The notes: generated from the letters alone by a model not told the origin. A DNA stretch of 64,000 bases from Verrucomicrobiota bacterium (GCA_023269675.1 JAHFSX010000012.1:62001-126000), one strand, 5' to 3'; counted from the stretch's first letter, positions 53,956 to 62,203 are shown. Program-made: numbers and translations.

Positions 53956-54504
53956 ATGAGTGCTGGGAAAGAGGATGGCGGGTGGAGCCCGTATTTGGCG
54001 GGCGCGCTGGTCGGGCTTTTGGCGATCGGCTCGGCGTTCGCCACGACGAAGATCATGAACAAGACCACCTATCTGGGCGCGTCGACGACTTTCGTGCGGG
54101 CCTCGGCGATGATCGAGCGGAAATTTCTTCCGGAGCGGGTGGCGAAGAACGCCTACTTCCAGAAGGAGCAGGTCAAGTTCGACTGGCAGTTCGCGCTGGT
54201 GGGCGGCATTCTGGTGGGGGCGCTGGCGGGCGCGCTGACGGGCGGGGCCTTCGCGTGGGAGGGCGTGCCGCCGGCCTGGGCGCGGCATTTCGGGCGCAGT
54301 CCGCTGAAGCGCGCCTTCTGGGCGTTTGCGGGCGGCGCGCTGGCGATGTTCGGCGCCCGGCTGGCGGACGGTTGCCCGAGCGGGCACGGCCTGAGCGGCA
54401 TGATGCAGCTCTCGGCGAGCGGCTTGGCGGCGCTGGCCTGTTTCTTTGCGGGCGGGGTGACGGTCGCGGAGATTCTGTATCGGAAAGGAGACCGCTATGA
54501 GTGA
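53956..54504 (+). CDS. YeeE/YedE-type sulfur transport membrane protein, first half
   Basis: GGAGG stands five bases before the ATG. The 182-aa protein has about five hydrophobic helices with the YeeE/YedE signature near the C-terminus: AGGALAMFGARLADGCPSGH, whose Cys corresponds to a thiosulfate-path cysteine in characterised relatives. It overlaps the next gene by eight bases, and the two should form one heterodimeric or split transporter (TsuA-like). There is no TusA-like gene beside it. Confidence 0.85.
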   Translation: MSAGKEDGGWSPYLAGALVGLLAIGSAFATTKIMNKTTYLGASTTFVRASAMIERKFLPERVAKNAYFQKEQVKFDWQFALVGGILVGALAGALTGGAFAWEGVPPAWARHFGRSPLKRAFWAFAGGALAMFGARLADGCPSGHGLSGMMQLSASGLAALACFFAGGVTVAEILYRKGDRYE

Positions 54505-55024
54505 GCAGCTGCTGGGGCTTTTGACGGGGCTCGTGTTCGGTTTCCTGCTGCAGAAGGGCGGCGTGCTGCGGTTTGACCGTCAGATCGGCGCCCTGCTGTT
54601 CCGGGACATGACGATCGTGAAGTTCATGTTCTCGGCGATCCTTGTGGGCAGCGTGGGCTTTCAGCTCATGAGCGACGCGGGGCTGATCACGCTGAGCCAC
54701 AAGGCGCTGAATGTGGGCGCGGTGGTGATCGGCGGCCTGCTGTTCGGTGCGGGCTGGGCCGTGGCGGGATACTGTCCGGGGACGGCGGTGGGCGCGCTGG
54801 GCGAGGGGCGCTGGCACGCGCTGTTCGTGATCGCCGGGATGCTGCTGGGCGCTGCGCTCTATGCCGAGGCCTACCCGTATTTCAAAGACACGGTGCTGGT
54901 GTGGAAGGATTACGGGAAAGTGGGGCTGCCGCAGCTGCTCAAGGTTTCGCCGTGGCAATGCATCGTCGTGCTGTGGGGGGTCGGCATCGTGACCTTCGTC
55001 TGGTGCGAGCACAAGCGCGTGTGA
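54497..55024 (+). CDS. YeeE/YedE-type sulfur transport membrane protein, second half
   Basis: The 175-aa product starts within the stop region of its partner and has four to five helices. The family signature is GGLLFGAGWAVAGYCPGTAVGALGEG, which holds the second conserved cysteine of the transport path. In many bacteria these two halves are one protein or two coupled genes importing thiosulfate or related sulfur species. The stop is six bases from the convergent dnaB end. Confidence 0.85.
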   Translation: MSEQLLGLLTGLVFGFLLQKGGVLRFDRQIGALLFRDMTIVKFMFSAILVGSVGFQLMSDAGLITLSHKALNVGAVVIGGLLFGAGWAVAGYCPGTAVGALGEGRWHALFVIAGMLLGAALYAEAYPYFKDTVLVWKDYGKVGLPQLLKVSPWQCIVVLWGVGIVTFVWCEHKRV

Positions 55025-55030
55025 CCCGTT

Positions 55031-56512
55031 TTACAGCTCGGCGCGGGCCTCGGGCGAGGTGTCGGGGTTGAGGTCGTCGGTCTCGCCGCCCTGGTCGGCG
55101 CGGTCGCCGAAGCGGGTGAGGGCGTCGTCGAAGTCGAGGCGCACGATGCCGGTGGGGCCGTTGCGGTGCTTGGCGACGTCGACGATGGCGAGGCGGCGGT
55201 CTTCGTACTCGGGGTCGCCCTGGGCCTTGCAGGGCCGGCGCAGCAGCAGCGCCACGTCGGCGTCCTGCTCGATGGCGCCGGAGTCGCGCAGGTCGGAGAG
55301 CTTGGGCGTATTGGTCTTGTCGCCGCGCTGCTCGGGCCCGCGGCTGAGCTGGCTCAGCACGATGACCGGCAGGTTGAGCTCCTTGGCCATGGACTTGATC
55401 TGGCCCGAGATCTGGGAGGTCTCGATCTGGCGGCCCTGCTTGGCGAACTCGCGGCAGTTGCAGAGCTGCAGGTAGTCGATGACGATCAGCTCGATCTTGT
55501 GGCGCTTCTTCATGCGGCGGGCGCGGGCGCGCATGTCCATCACGTCCAGGCCGCCGGTGTCGTCCACGTAGATGGGGGCCTTGCCGAGGTCCGAGGCGGC
55601 GCGGGTGAGCTGCTGGTTGATCTTCTTGGGGTTGATCAGGCCCTGGTCGATCTGGAAGCCGGGCACGCCCGCGAAGCCGCAGAGCATGCGCATGGCGAGC
55701 GACTCGGTGGACATCTCGAGCGAGAAGACGCCCACGGGGTGCGGCCGGGCGTTGTCGCCCTTCATGGGGCGTCCGTAGATGTCCTTGCCGAGCGCGACAC
55801 ACTCGGCGATGTTCATGGCGAGCGAGGTCTTGCCCATGGAGGGGCGGGCGGCGAGCACGATCATCTCGCCGTTGCGCAACCCCTTGAGCTTCTTGTCGAG
55901 GTTGGCGAAGCCGGTGGGCAGGCCCGACACGCCGCCGGGGCCGAGCGAGAAGAGGCGGTCGATGTGGCCCATCGTGTTGCCGATGGCCTGGGTCCAGGTG
56001 AGGCCGGTGCCCTCGCGGCGGTCGGCGATGCCGAGGAACTGCTGCTCGACCTCGCCGAGGATCAGGTCCGCGCTGACGGCCTCGTCGAAGCAGCGCCGCT
56101 CGGCGTCGCGGGCGCAGGCGATGACGGCGCGCAGCAGGTGCTTCTGCCGCACGATGTTGATGTAATACTCGGCGTGGGCGGCGGTGGGGGTCTCGTCGAT
56201 GAGCGCCTGCAGGTAGGCGGTGCCGCCGATGTCGTCGAGGCGGTTCAGGGTGCGCAGCCGCTCGTTGAGGGTGAGGGCGTCGATGGTGGCGGCGGCGCGG
56301 GACATCTCGCTCAGCGTCTCGAAGAGCAGCTGGTTGGCCGGGGCGAAGAAAGACTCGGGGGTGATGCCGTTTTCGGTGCAGAGGTCCAGCACGCGGCTGT
56401 CGCTGCCGGCATCGAGCAGGATGGAGCCCAGAACGCCGCGTTCCGCCTCGGTGCTGTGCGGCGGCACTCTCAGGGACGGGGCCGCCGAGGAAGATGGGAA
56501 GTTGCGCGCCAT
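55031..56512 (-). CDS. dnaB: Replicative DNA helicase DnaB
   Basis: The ATG at 56512 (MARNFPSSS) gives a 493-aa protein. An N-terminal DnaB domain (PPHSTEAERGVLGSILLD ..) is followed by a RecA-like motor: Walker A ARPSMGKTSLAMNIA, Walker B ELIVIDYLQL, and DnaB motifs FSLEMS, VIVLSQLSR and LSDLRDSGAIEQDAD. It unwinds DNA ahead of the replication fork as a hexamer. It is last in the rpsF-ssb-rpsR-rplI cluster, a classic arrangement, but is separated from rplI by a 189-base repeat-bearing gap. The bases before the start include a G9 tract on the plus strand (C on the coding strand) and no ribosome-binding site. Confidence 0.97.
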   Translation of the reverse strand: MARNFPSSSAAPSLRVPPHSTEAERGVLGSILLDAGSDSRVLDLCTENGITPESFFAPANQLLFETLSEMSRAAATIDALTLNERLRTLNRLDDIGGTAYLQALIDETPTAAHAEYYINIVRQKHLLRAVIACARDAERRCFDEAVSADLILGEVEQQFLGIADRREGTGLTWTQAIGNTMGHIDRLFSLGPGGVSGLPTGFANLDKKLKGLRNGEMIVLAARPSMGKTSLAMNIAECVALGKDIYGRPMKGDNARPHPVGVFSLEMSTESLAMRMLCGFAGVPGFQIDQGLINPKKINQQLTRAASDLGKAPIYVDDTGGLDVMDMRARARRMKKRHKIELIVIDYLQLCNCREFAKQGRQIETSQISGQIKSMAKELNLPVIVLSQLSRGPEQRGDKTNTPKLSDLRDSGAIEQDADVALLLRRPCKAQGDPEYEDRRLAIVDVAKHRNGPTGIVRLDFDDALTRFGDRADQGGETDDLNPDTSPEARAEL

Positions 56513-56545
56513 GGGGAGGGGGGGGGAGAAGGAACGAGTTAAGAG

Positions 56546-56691
56546 GGAGGAGTTAGGAGTTGGATGCCTAACCGCCGAAAGGACAAACACATTTTCGGGC
56601 TTTGAAAACGGGAACAGAAAGCGAAAGAGGAATTAGGAATCAAAAATCAGGAGTGCATTGAAACTCCTAACTCCTAACTCCTAACTCCTCC
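56546..56691. repeat. Heptamer repeat and long-range inverted repeat between rplI and dnaB
   Basis: Bases 56664-56684 are three exact copies of CTCCTAA followed by a partial fourth. A stretch at 56546-56561 (GGAGGAGTTAGGAGTT) is the exact complement of 56676-56691. A transcript of this gap could form a 16-base-pair stem with a ~114-base loop. Confidence 0.6.
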
Positions 56692-56701
56692 TTGCTTGGC
56701 T

Positions 56702-57154
56702 TTAGCCTTCGACGATCCACACCTTGATGGTGAGGCTCACGTCGGCATGCAGCTTGATGGTGACGTCGAACGTGCCGGTCTCTTTGATCGGCTCGGGCAA
56801 CACCACCTGGGACTTGTCGATCGCGATCTTGTTGCCTTCCTGAAGGGCGGCGACAATGTCACCCGCGCCGACCGAGCCGTAGAGGCGCGTGCCGTCCACA
56901 GTCTTGGCGCGGATGGTGACCGAGACGTTGGCCAGCTTGCCGGCCGTGTCTTTGGCCTCGGCCATCTGGATGCGCGACAGCTCCTCGCGGGCCTTGCGCA
57001 TCTTCGCCAGGCGGCGCAGGGCGTGCTGGGAGACGGGGGCGCCGAGGTCCTGCGGCAGCAGGTAGTTGCGGGCGTATCCGTCCGCGACTTTGACGACATC
57101 GCCCGCTTTGCCGAGATTCTCGACATCCGCCAACAAAAGAATTTCTGTAGCCAT
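56702..57154 (-). CDS. rplI: 50S ribosomal protein L9
   Basis: The 150-aa protein begins with the L9 consensus (MATEILLLADVENLGKAGDVVKVADGYARNYLLP), contains the long central helix (ALRRLAKMRKAREELSRIQMAEA) and ends in the RNA-binding C-terminal domain (VVLPEPIKETGTFDVTIKLH..). The ATG lies 21 bases after the rpsR stop. L9 binds 23S rRNA domain V and helps keep the reading frame. Confidence 0.98.
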   Translation of the reverse strand: MATEILLLADVENLGKAGDVVKVADGYARNYLLPQDLGAPVSQHALRRLAKMRKAREELSRIQMAEAKDTAGKLANVSVTIRAKTVDGTRLYGSVGAGDIVAALQEGNKIAIDKSQVVLPEPIKETGTFDVTIKLHADVSLTIKVWIVEG

Positions 57155-57175
57155 AATGTTACGGTCCTCTCGGGG

Positions 57176-57451
57176 TTACGCCAGCAAACCCATGTTGCGG
57201 GCGCGACGTACGCCCTCCTTGATCTGCCGCTGCTGGGCAGCGGTGACGCCCGTGAGGCGTGCCGGGACGATTTTGCCGTATTCGGTGATGAACCGGCGCA
57301 GGAACTCGACATCGTTCACGTTCACGATATCATTGGGGTCCAGGATCCGCACGCGCTTGCGGGGCGGGGTGTTGTCGCGGTCGCCGCGACCTTCCCGGTC
57401 CGGGCGGCTGCTGCTGCTACTGCTGCTGCTGTTTCTTCTTTGCATGGCCAT
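57176..57451 (-). CDS. rpsR: 30S ribosomal protein S18
   Basis: The start at 57451 has GAGGAA eight bases upstream. An unusual Ser-rich and charged N-terminal extension (eight Ser in a row, then RPDREGRGDRD) precedes the normal S18 core: RKRVRILDPNDIVNVNDVEFLRRFITEYGKIVPARLTGV, with TAAQQRQIKEGVRRARNMGLL at the end. S18 pairs with S6 in the small subunit. Both genes are in this cluster. Confidence 0.97.
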   Translation of the reverse strand: MAMQRRNSSSSSSSSRPDREGRGDRDNTPPRKRVRILDPNDIVNVNDVEFLRRFITEYGKIVPARLTGVTAAQQRQIKEGVRRARNMGLLA

Positions 57452-57484
57452 AAGCGTAATTCCTCTTTTTCGACTCTCGTGTAG

Positions 57485-57976
57485 TTAGAACGGCAGGTGC
57501 TCTTCATCGTGGCTCAGGTCGCCCGCTTCGAAAGGCTCGCCCGCGTCGGCCGGGGTGCCCGCGTCTGCGGGGCGTGTCTTCGCCGCCGGCCCCGCAGGGG
57601 CGGCCGCGCCGCCCTGGGGAGCGTCATGCGCATCGGCCGGCTTCTGGGGAGACCCCAGGAACTTGACCGTGTCGGCACGCACGCGCAGTTTGCTGCGCGG
57701 TTCGCCCTGCTGGTTTTTCCACTCGTCCATCTGCAGGCGGCCCTCGACGAGCACCGGCCTGCCTTTGACGAGGTATTGCTGGCAAAGTTCCGCCAGCTTT
57801 TCCCAGACCACGACGTCAACAAAGCACGTCACCTCTTTGGTTTGCCCGTTCTTGTCGCGCCACGTCTCCGAAACCGCCAGACGCAACTCGGCCACTTTCG
57901 CGCCCGAGGGGGTCTGTTTGAGTTCCGGGTCACGCGTGAGGTTCCCCATGAGGATCACTTTGTTGAAGGAAGCCAT
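57485..57976 (-). CDS. ssb: Single-stranded DNA-binding protein
   Basis: An OB fold (MASFNKVILMGNLTRDPELKQTPSG .. FVDVVVWEKLAELCQQYLVKGRPVLVEGRLQMDEW) is followed by an Ala/Pro-rich linker and the acidic tip HDEEHLPF that recruits partner enzymes. The 163-aa length is typical. AAGGA lies upstream. The position between rpsF and rpsR is the classical one. Confidence 0.98.
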   Translation of the reverse strand: MASFNKVILMGNLTRDPELKQTPSGAKVAELRLAVSETWRDKNGQTKEVTCFVDVVVWEKLAELCQQYLVKGRPVLVEGRLQMDEWKNQQGEPRSKLRVRADTVKFLGSPQKPADAHDAPQGGAAAPAGPAAKTRPADAGTPADAGEPFEAGDLSHDEEHLPF

Positions 57977-58007
57977 AATCCACCGTCCTTAAGTGCGCGT
58001 TTCGGGC

Positions 58008-58403
58008 TTAAGCCTCTTGCGCGTTCTTGTTTGCCGCTTCCTTCTCAGCAGCGGCGACGCGTGTCGCCTCGCGGACCTTCTGCACCGCGATCTGCTTGAG
58101 CATGACCTCCTCGCGGCGCTCGTCCACGGCCAGGATCTGCACGCGGAAGATGTCCTCGACGAGGTGGTAGCGGGTGACCAGCGTCGAGACCTGTGCGGGG
58201 TCCAGCTCGAAGCGGATCTTCACATACACGCCGCTGTCGCGCTTACGCATCGGGCGTGCGAACGTTTTTTTGCCGAGCACTTCCGTGGTCAGCACGTTTC
58301 CGGACAGGCGCGTGATCTCGCCGCGCGCCTTGTCGATCTGTTTGTCCAGAACGTCATCCTTCGCCGAGCCGGCGAAGATATACAAGCCATCGTACTTGTT
58401 CAT
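58008..58403 (-). CDS. rpsF: 30S ribosomal protein S6
   Basis: The 131-aa protein has the S6 fold markers: NKYDGLYIFAGSAKDD, LGKKTFARPMRKRDSGVYVKIRFELDP and VSTLVTRYHLVEDIFRVQILAVD. It has a charged, Ala-rich C-terminal tail. It starts 16 bases after pth and precedes ssb. No strong ribosome-binding site is visible. Confidence 0.97.
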   Translation of the reverse strand: MNKYDGLYIFAGSAKDDVLDKQIDKARGEITRLSGNVLTTEVLGKKTFARPMRKRDSGVYVKIRFELDPAQVSTLVTRYHLVEDIFRVQILAVDERREEVMLKQIAVQKVREATRVAAAEKEAANKNAQEA

Positions 58404-58419
58404 GAGGTGATTCCCATTC

Positions 58420-59016
58420 TCACTTCCGGTCTTCCGGCCGAGCCTCTTCGGCGCTCCAGCTGTTGTACCGGTTCATCGCTTCATTCAAACCATTTGCGGT
58501 CAGGCACTGCACCGCGTCGGCGGCCGCCTCGATCGTCGCGCGGACCAGGTCCAGGCGCTCTGCGCCGAACTTGCCGAGCACGTGACCGATCAGGCCGCCC
58601 CGCTCTTCGCGTCCCACACCGAGCCGGACCCGCGGGAACGCTTCCGTCCCCAGCGCCTCGATGACCGAGGCCAGTCCGCGGTGTCCTCCGCTGCCCCCCG
58701 AGGCCCGGATCCGCAGCCTGCCCAGAGGCAGGTCCGCGTCGTCCGAGACCACCGTGAGGTCCGCGGGGTTCCCGCCGTAGTACCGCAGCAGAGGCGCCAC
58801 GCTGGTGCCGCTCAGATTCATAAACGTCTGAGGCTTCACCAGCCACACCATCTCGCCTGCGACGGCCACGCGGGCCACGCGTGCGTGAAACCCGGAACTG
58901 TTCTTCCAACCGGCCTCGAGCCGCTGCGCCAACAGGTCGACAACATCGAAACCGACATTGTGCGGTGTGTTCGCGTACGCCTCGCCGGGGTTGCCCAGTC
59001 CCGCAATCATTTTCAC
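58420..59016 (-). CDS. pth: Peptidyl-tRNA hydrolase
   Basis: The GTG at 59016 is preferred because GGAGG lies at suitable distance; an ATG two codons on is possible. MIAGLGNPGEAYANTPHNVGFDVVDLLA carries the conserved Asn and the catalytic His (in TPHNVG). LVKPQTFMNLSG, VVSDDADLPLGRLRIRASGGSGGHRGL and FPRVRLGVGR complete the family pattern. It frees tRNA from peptidyl-tRNA dropped by ribosomes. It stands 18 bases after rplY, as in many bacteria. Confidence 0.97.
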   Translation of the reverse strand: MKMIAGLGNPGEAYANTPHNVGFDVVDLLAQRLEAGWKNSSGFHARVARVAVAGEMVWLVKPQTFMNLSGTSVAPLLRYYGGNPADLTVVSDDADLPLGRLRIRASGGSGGHRGLASVIEALGTEAFPRVRLGVGREERGGLIGHVLGKFGAERLDLVRATIEAAADAVQCLTANGLNEAMNRYNSWSAEEARPEDRK

Positions 59017-59034
59017 GCGGTCGTGCCCTCCGAG

Positions 59035-59766
59035 TTACTTTTTGGCGGGTGCCTTGGCTGCAGCCTTGGCTGCGGGGGCCTTGGCGGCGGGTGCGCCCTT
59101 GGCTCCGGCGGCGGGTGCGGCGGCCTCTTCCTTCTTGCCCTTGGCAACCACGGCGGGCTTGCCTCCGGCGGCCTCGCCCTCAACCACAGCCACAACCTCT
59201 TCCGCGGCGGGCGCGACAACCGTCGCCACCGGCACGTCCTTGGCCGTGACCAGCGTGTACTTGTCGCTGAGCTGCAGGTCGCGCACGAAGAGCGACTGGT
59301 CGAGCCCGAGGCCCGAAACGTCCGCATCCAGATGCTCGACGATGTCGGTCGGCAGGCAGTCGACGTCGATCGCGCGGATCGACTGCTGCAAGACGCCGCC
59401 GCCGACCCGGACGCCCTCGGGGTCGCCGAACAGGCGCACCGGGATCGAGACGCGGATCTTCTTGGTCAGCGAGACCTCGCCGAAGTCCACGTGGATCGGG
59501 TCGTTCGTCATCACGTTGTGCTGCACCTCGCGCATCAGCGCGGGAATGTCCTTGCCGTCCAGTTCGAGCGTGACGAGCACATGGTCGCTGGAGTGGTGGC
59601 GCAGCATGGCCTTGAAGGCATGCGCGTCAAACTTCACCATCGTCGTGCTGCCGTCGATCCGGTTCACCGCGGCGGGAAGGCTCCCTGCGCGGCGCAAACG
59701 GCCGGCTGCGTTGGAACCCTGTTCCGTGCGCAGTTCGGCTTTCATTCTGATCTCTTCGTTCGCCAT
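59035..59766 (-). CDS. rplY: 50S ribosomal protein L25/CTC (long form)
   Basis: GAGGAAAAG precedes the ATG. The N-terminal L25 domain (MKAELRTEQGSNAAGRLRRAGSLPAAVN) is joined to the TL5/CTC beta domain (DPIHVDFGEVSLTKKIRVSIPVRLFGDPEGV .. VDCLPTDIVEHLDADVSGL). A long Ala/Lys/Pro-rich tail brings it to 243 aa. It binds 5S rRNA. Confidence 0.96.
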   Translation of the reverse strand: MANEEIRMKAELRTEQGSNAAGRLRRAGSLPAAVNRIDGSTTMVKFDAHAFKAMLRHHSSDHVLVTLELDGKDIPALMREVQHNVMTNDPIHVDFGEVSLTKKIRVSIPVRLFGDPEGVRVGGGVLQQSIRAIDVDCLPTDIVEHLDADVSGLGLDQSLFVRDLQLSDKYTLVTAKDVPVATVVAPAAEEVVAVVEGEAAGGKPAVVAKGKKEEAAAPAAGAKGAPAAKAPAAKAAAKAPAKK

Positions 59767-59917
59767 TTCTTTTCCTCTTCAGTAAACCCGCCAAGCAGGC
59801 ACGTGACACGACCCCCCATCCCGGCTCCGGAAAGTGCAACCTTTTCCCGGAGAGGAACCGGCTCATCGCGCCCAATGCCCGCTCGTGCGGACTTGTATAA
59901 GCCCGTGCGCCCGCCGC

Positions 59918-60871
59918 TCAATATCTGAACAGCGAACTCACGGACTGGTCATTGTGGATTCTGCGGATCGCCTCGCCCAGCAGCTCGGAGACCGTCAGCA
60001 CCGTCAGCTTCACCGGCAATTGGGTGATGTCCAGATCGGCCCGCAAAGGGATCGTGTCCGTCACCACCAGCTCTTCGATGAGCCCGTTGTCCGCCTTCAG
60101 GCGCTGAACGCCCTTGTCCGTCAGGGGCATGTGGGTGACCGCCGCTCGAATCGAGGCGGCCCCCTGCTCCTTCAGGATCTTCGCTGCCGCACACAGCGTG
60201 CCGCAGGTCGTGGTCATGTCATCGACCATGATCACGTCACACCCTTTCACGTCGCCAACGACGCTAAAGGCATCCACTTCCGCGTCTCCCAGGCGCTGCT
60301 TCGCTACAATTGCCAGGCCCGTGCCCAGCATTTGCGAATAAGCGTAAGCCGCTTTTGCCCCTCCGGTATCGGGCGATACGACAAGCGGCTTCTTGAGCTT
60401 CATCTCGCGCAGGTACTTCACCATCACCGGCGCGGCGTGCAGGTGGTCGACGGGAATGTCAAAAAATCCTTGGATCTGCTGCGCATGGAGGTCCATGGTC
60501 AGGATGCGGTTGGCGCCGGCGGCCACCAGCAGGTTCGCGACCAGCTTCGCGGTGATCGGCACCCGCGGCTGGTCTTTGCGGTCTTGGCGCGCATAGCCGT
60601 AATAGGGGAGCACGGCCGTGATGCGCGAGGCCGAGCCGCGGCGCACGGCGTCGATCATGATCAGCAGCTCCATCAGCATCTCGTTGGGCTCGTTGCAGAT
60701 CGGCTGCACGAGGTAGACGTCCATGCCGCGGATGTTGTCCACGATCTTGATGTGGGTCTCGCCATCCGGAAAACGGCGGATGTTGATGTCACCCAGCTGC
60801 CCGCCGAGGTAGGCCATCATCTTTTCGGCCAACGGCAGGTTAGCTGTTCCAGAAAATACGATCATGCTCAT
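59918..60871 (-). CDS. prs: Ribose-phosphate pyrophosphokinase
   Basis: The ATG at 60871 (MSMIVFSGTANLPLAEKM) yields 317 aa, the normal size. The enzyme makes PRPP from ribose 5-phosphate and ATP. Conserved parts are RRFPDGETHIKI, LPYYGYARQDRKDQPR, LTMDLHAQQIQGFFDIPVDHL and VVSPDTGGAKAA. The PRPP-binding loop reads VDDMTTTCGTL where many enzymes have VDDMIDTGGTL, so the Asp of the DTGGT part is a Thr. The two preceding Asp remain. The gene follows tRNA-Gln by about 60 bases and precedes rplY. Confidence 0.97.
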   Translation of the reverse strand: MSMIVFSGTANLPLAEKMMAYLGGQLGDINIRRFPDGETHIKIVDNIRGMDVYLVQPICNEPNEMLMELLIMIDAVRRGSASRITAVLPYYGYARQDRKDQPRVPITAKLVANLLVAAGANRILTMDLHAQQIQGFFDIPVDHLHAAPVMVKYLREMKLKKPLVVSPDTGGAKAAYAYSQMLGTGLAIVAKQRLGDAEVDAFSVVGDVKGCDVIMVDDMTTTCGTLCAAAKILKEQGAASIRAAVTHMPLTDKGVQRLKADNGLIEELVVTDTIPLRADLDITQLPVKLTVLTVSELLGEAIRRIHNDQSVSSLFRY

Positions 60872-60931
60872 TTTTTTGTTCGCGCTCTCCCGCGTCGCCG
60901 CAGGTTCAGAATCCACCGTCCGCCATCAAAC

Positions 60932-61005
60932 TGGTTGCCCGGGGTGGATTCGAACCACCTCTGAAAGAGTCAAAGTCTCTTGTGCTGCCATTACACCACC
61001 GGGCA
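60932..61005 (-). tRNA. tRNA-Gln (anticodon UUG)
   Basis: The minus strand forms a cloverleaf with acceptor TGCCCGG/CCGGGCA (U1-A72 as usual for tRNA-Gln), anticodon arm AGAGA-CTTTGAC-TCTTT giving anticodon TTG, T arm GGTGG-TTCGAAT-CCACC and an encoded CCA. Its first 15 bases overlap the last codons and stop of ispE. Confidence 0.96.
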
Positions 61006-61896
61006 AGTACGCACTAAAACGTGCCAGAAGCCGGAGCCCAGCTTCCGGCTGATCTCCTGCCCATGAGCCTCATCCCGCGCCAAACCGAAGACCGATGCGC
61101 CGCTGCCGGAGAGCAAAACACCCAAACACCCCGCCTGTTGAAGCTGCGCGGCTGTTTGGGCAACGCTGGGATAACTCTCGAAAACCCCGCCCTGCAATCC
61201 GTTATAAAGCGCATCCGCCGCAGCCGACACATCGCTGGTTCGGATAGAAGAGGCCATATTATGGAGAATGAGGGGGCCTGCCGTCAAGCCCGCTCTCCAT
61301 TTCTTGAAAACATCGGGCGTCGGACACATCACGCCGGGGTTGGCGATCACCAGCCAGAAACCCTCGCAGGCGACCGGGGCCTCCCCCTCGAAGAGGCCGC
61401 GCACGAGCTCGCCCCGGCCCTCCATCAGCACCGCGCCGCCGTGCACCAGCGCGGGCACGTCGCTGCCCAGCTCCGCGCCCAGGGCCATCAGCTCGCCGCA
61501 CGGCCGGTCCAGCCCCCAGAGCCGGTCGAGCCCGCGGATCACCCCCGCCGCGTCGGCGCTGCCGCCGCCCAGGCCGCCGCCGATCGGGATGCGCTTGTGG
61601 ATGTGGATGCGCGCGCCGGCGTTGATCCGGTAGCGCGACTGCATCAGCCGCGCCGCGCGCACCGCCAGGTTGCGGTCCATCGCGCCGATCTTCGAGAGGT
61701 CCACGCCCGGCCCGACCGTGAGGGTCATGGCGACCTGGGAGTAGGTGGTCGTGAGGAACAGGGTGTCCGTCAAGGTGACCGGCATCACGATGCTGCGCAG
61801 CGCGTGATAACCGTCAGGCCGCTTGCCGAGAACCTCCAGCGTCAGGTTGATCTTGGCCGGCGCCTCGATTGTGATGACAGAACCTGCTCTGACCAT
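60991..61896 (-). CDS. ispE: 4-diphosphocytidyl-2-C-methyl-D-erythritol kinase
   Basis: The ATG at 61896 is chosen; TTG 13 codons earlier is less likely. GHMP-kinase motifs are in order: ITIEAPAKINLTLEVLGKRPDGYH, ATP loop IPIGGGLGGGSADAAGVIRGL, and LSGSGASVFGLA near the end. It phosphorylates CDP-methylerythritol in the MEP isoprenoid pathway. The TAA stop (60991-60993) lies inside the tRNA-Gln gene, so transcript processing to free the tRNA should remove the end of the ispE message. Confidence 0.96.
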   Translation of the reverse strand: MVRAGSVITIEAPAKINLTLEVLGKRPDGYHALRSIVMPVTLTDTLFLTTTYSQVAMTLTVGPGVDLSKIGAMDRNLAVRAARLMQSRYRINAGARIHIHKRIPIGGGLGGGSADAAGVIRGLDRLWGLDRPCGELMALGAELGSDVPALVHGGAVLMEGRGELVRGLFEGEAPVACEGFWLVIANPGVMCPTPDVFKKWRAGLTAGPLILHNMASSIRTSDVSAAADALYNGLQGGVFESYPSVAQTAAQLQQAGCLGVLLSGSGASVFGLARDEAHGQEISRKLGSGFWHVLVRTCPVV

Positions 61897-62011
61897 TTGG
61901 CCGCGTATTGTGACAGAAACCGCCCGCGGCTTCAAGCGCGCGACAGAGAGGAGTTTAAGAGGCAGGATGAGCGCCTCATGGCCTGACCAGCGATAAGAAC
62001 AAGATGTTTTA

Positions 62012-62106
62012 CCACGAAGACACCAAGAGCACGAAGAAATACCAAGCTATTTTGCGTAATACCGATGATTTTCTTGGTGTCCTTCGCGCTCTTGGTGTCT
62101 TTGTGG
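62012..62106. repeat. Long imperfect inverted repeat (CCACGAAGACACCAAG type)
   Basis: The left arm (62012-62046) and right arm (62073-62106) are reverse complements over about 34 bases with only a few mismatches. Both contain GACACCAAGAGC and CGAAG. A 26-base AT-rich loop separates them. A degenerate relative of the right arm is at 39550-39583. Elements of this type are interspersed in many environmental bacterial genomes. Confidence 0.7.
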
Positions 62107-62142
62107 TGGAAATTTCGGGGTTGCGGGCTGAGCCCGGGTTGG

Positions 62143-62176
62143 GAATAAGATTACGATTAAGATTAGGATTACGATT
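62143..62176. repeat. GATTAC/GATTAAG simple repeat
   Basis: Five to six tandem units of the types GATTAC, GATTAAG and GATTAG stand between the inverted repeat and the DEAD-box gene. The same unit occurs at 39471-39537. Confidence 0.6.
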
Positions 62177-62203
62177 GGGGCCGAGACGTGGCATACTACG
62201 CCC

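Noticed and set aside
55166..56542. 458-codon plus-strand frame opposite dnaB
   Set aside because: dnaB on the minus strand is unmistakable; this is composition-driven.
56662..56691. CRISPR-like direct repeats
   Set aside because: Seven-base units without spacers; a simple tandem repeat and not a CRISPR array.
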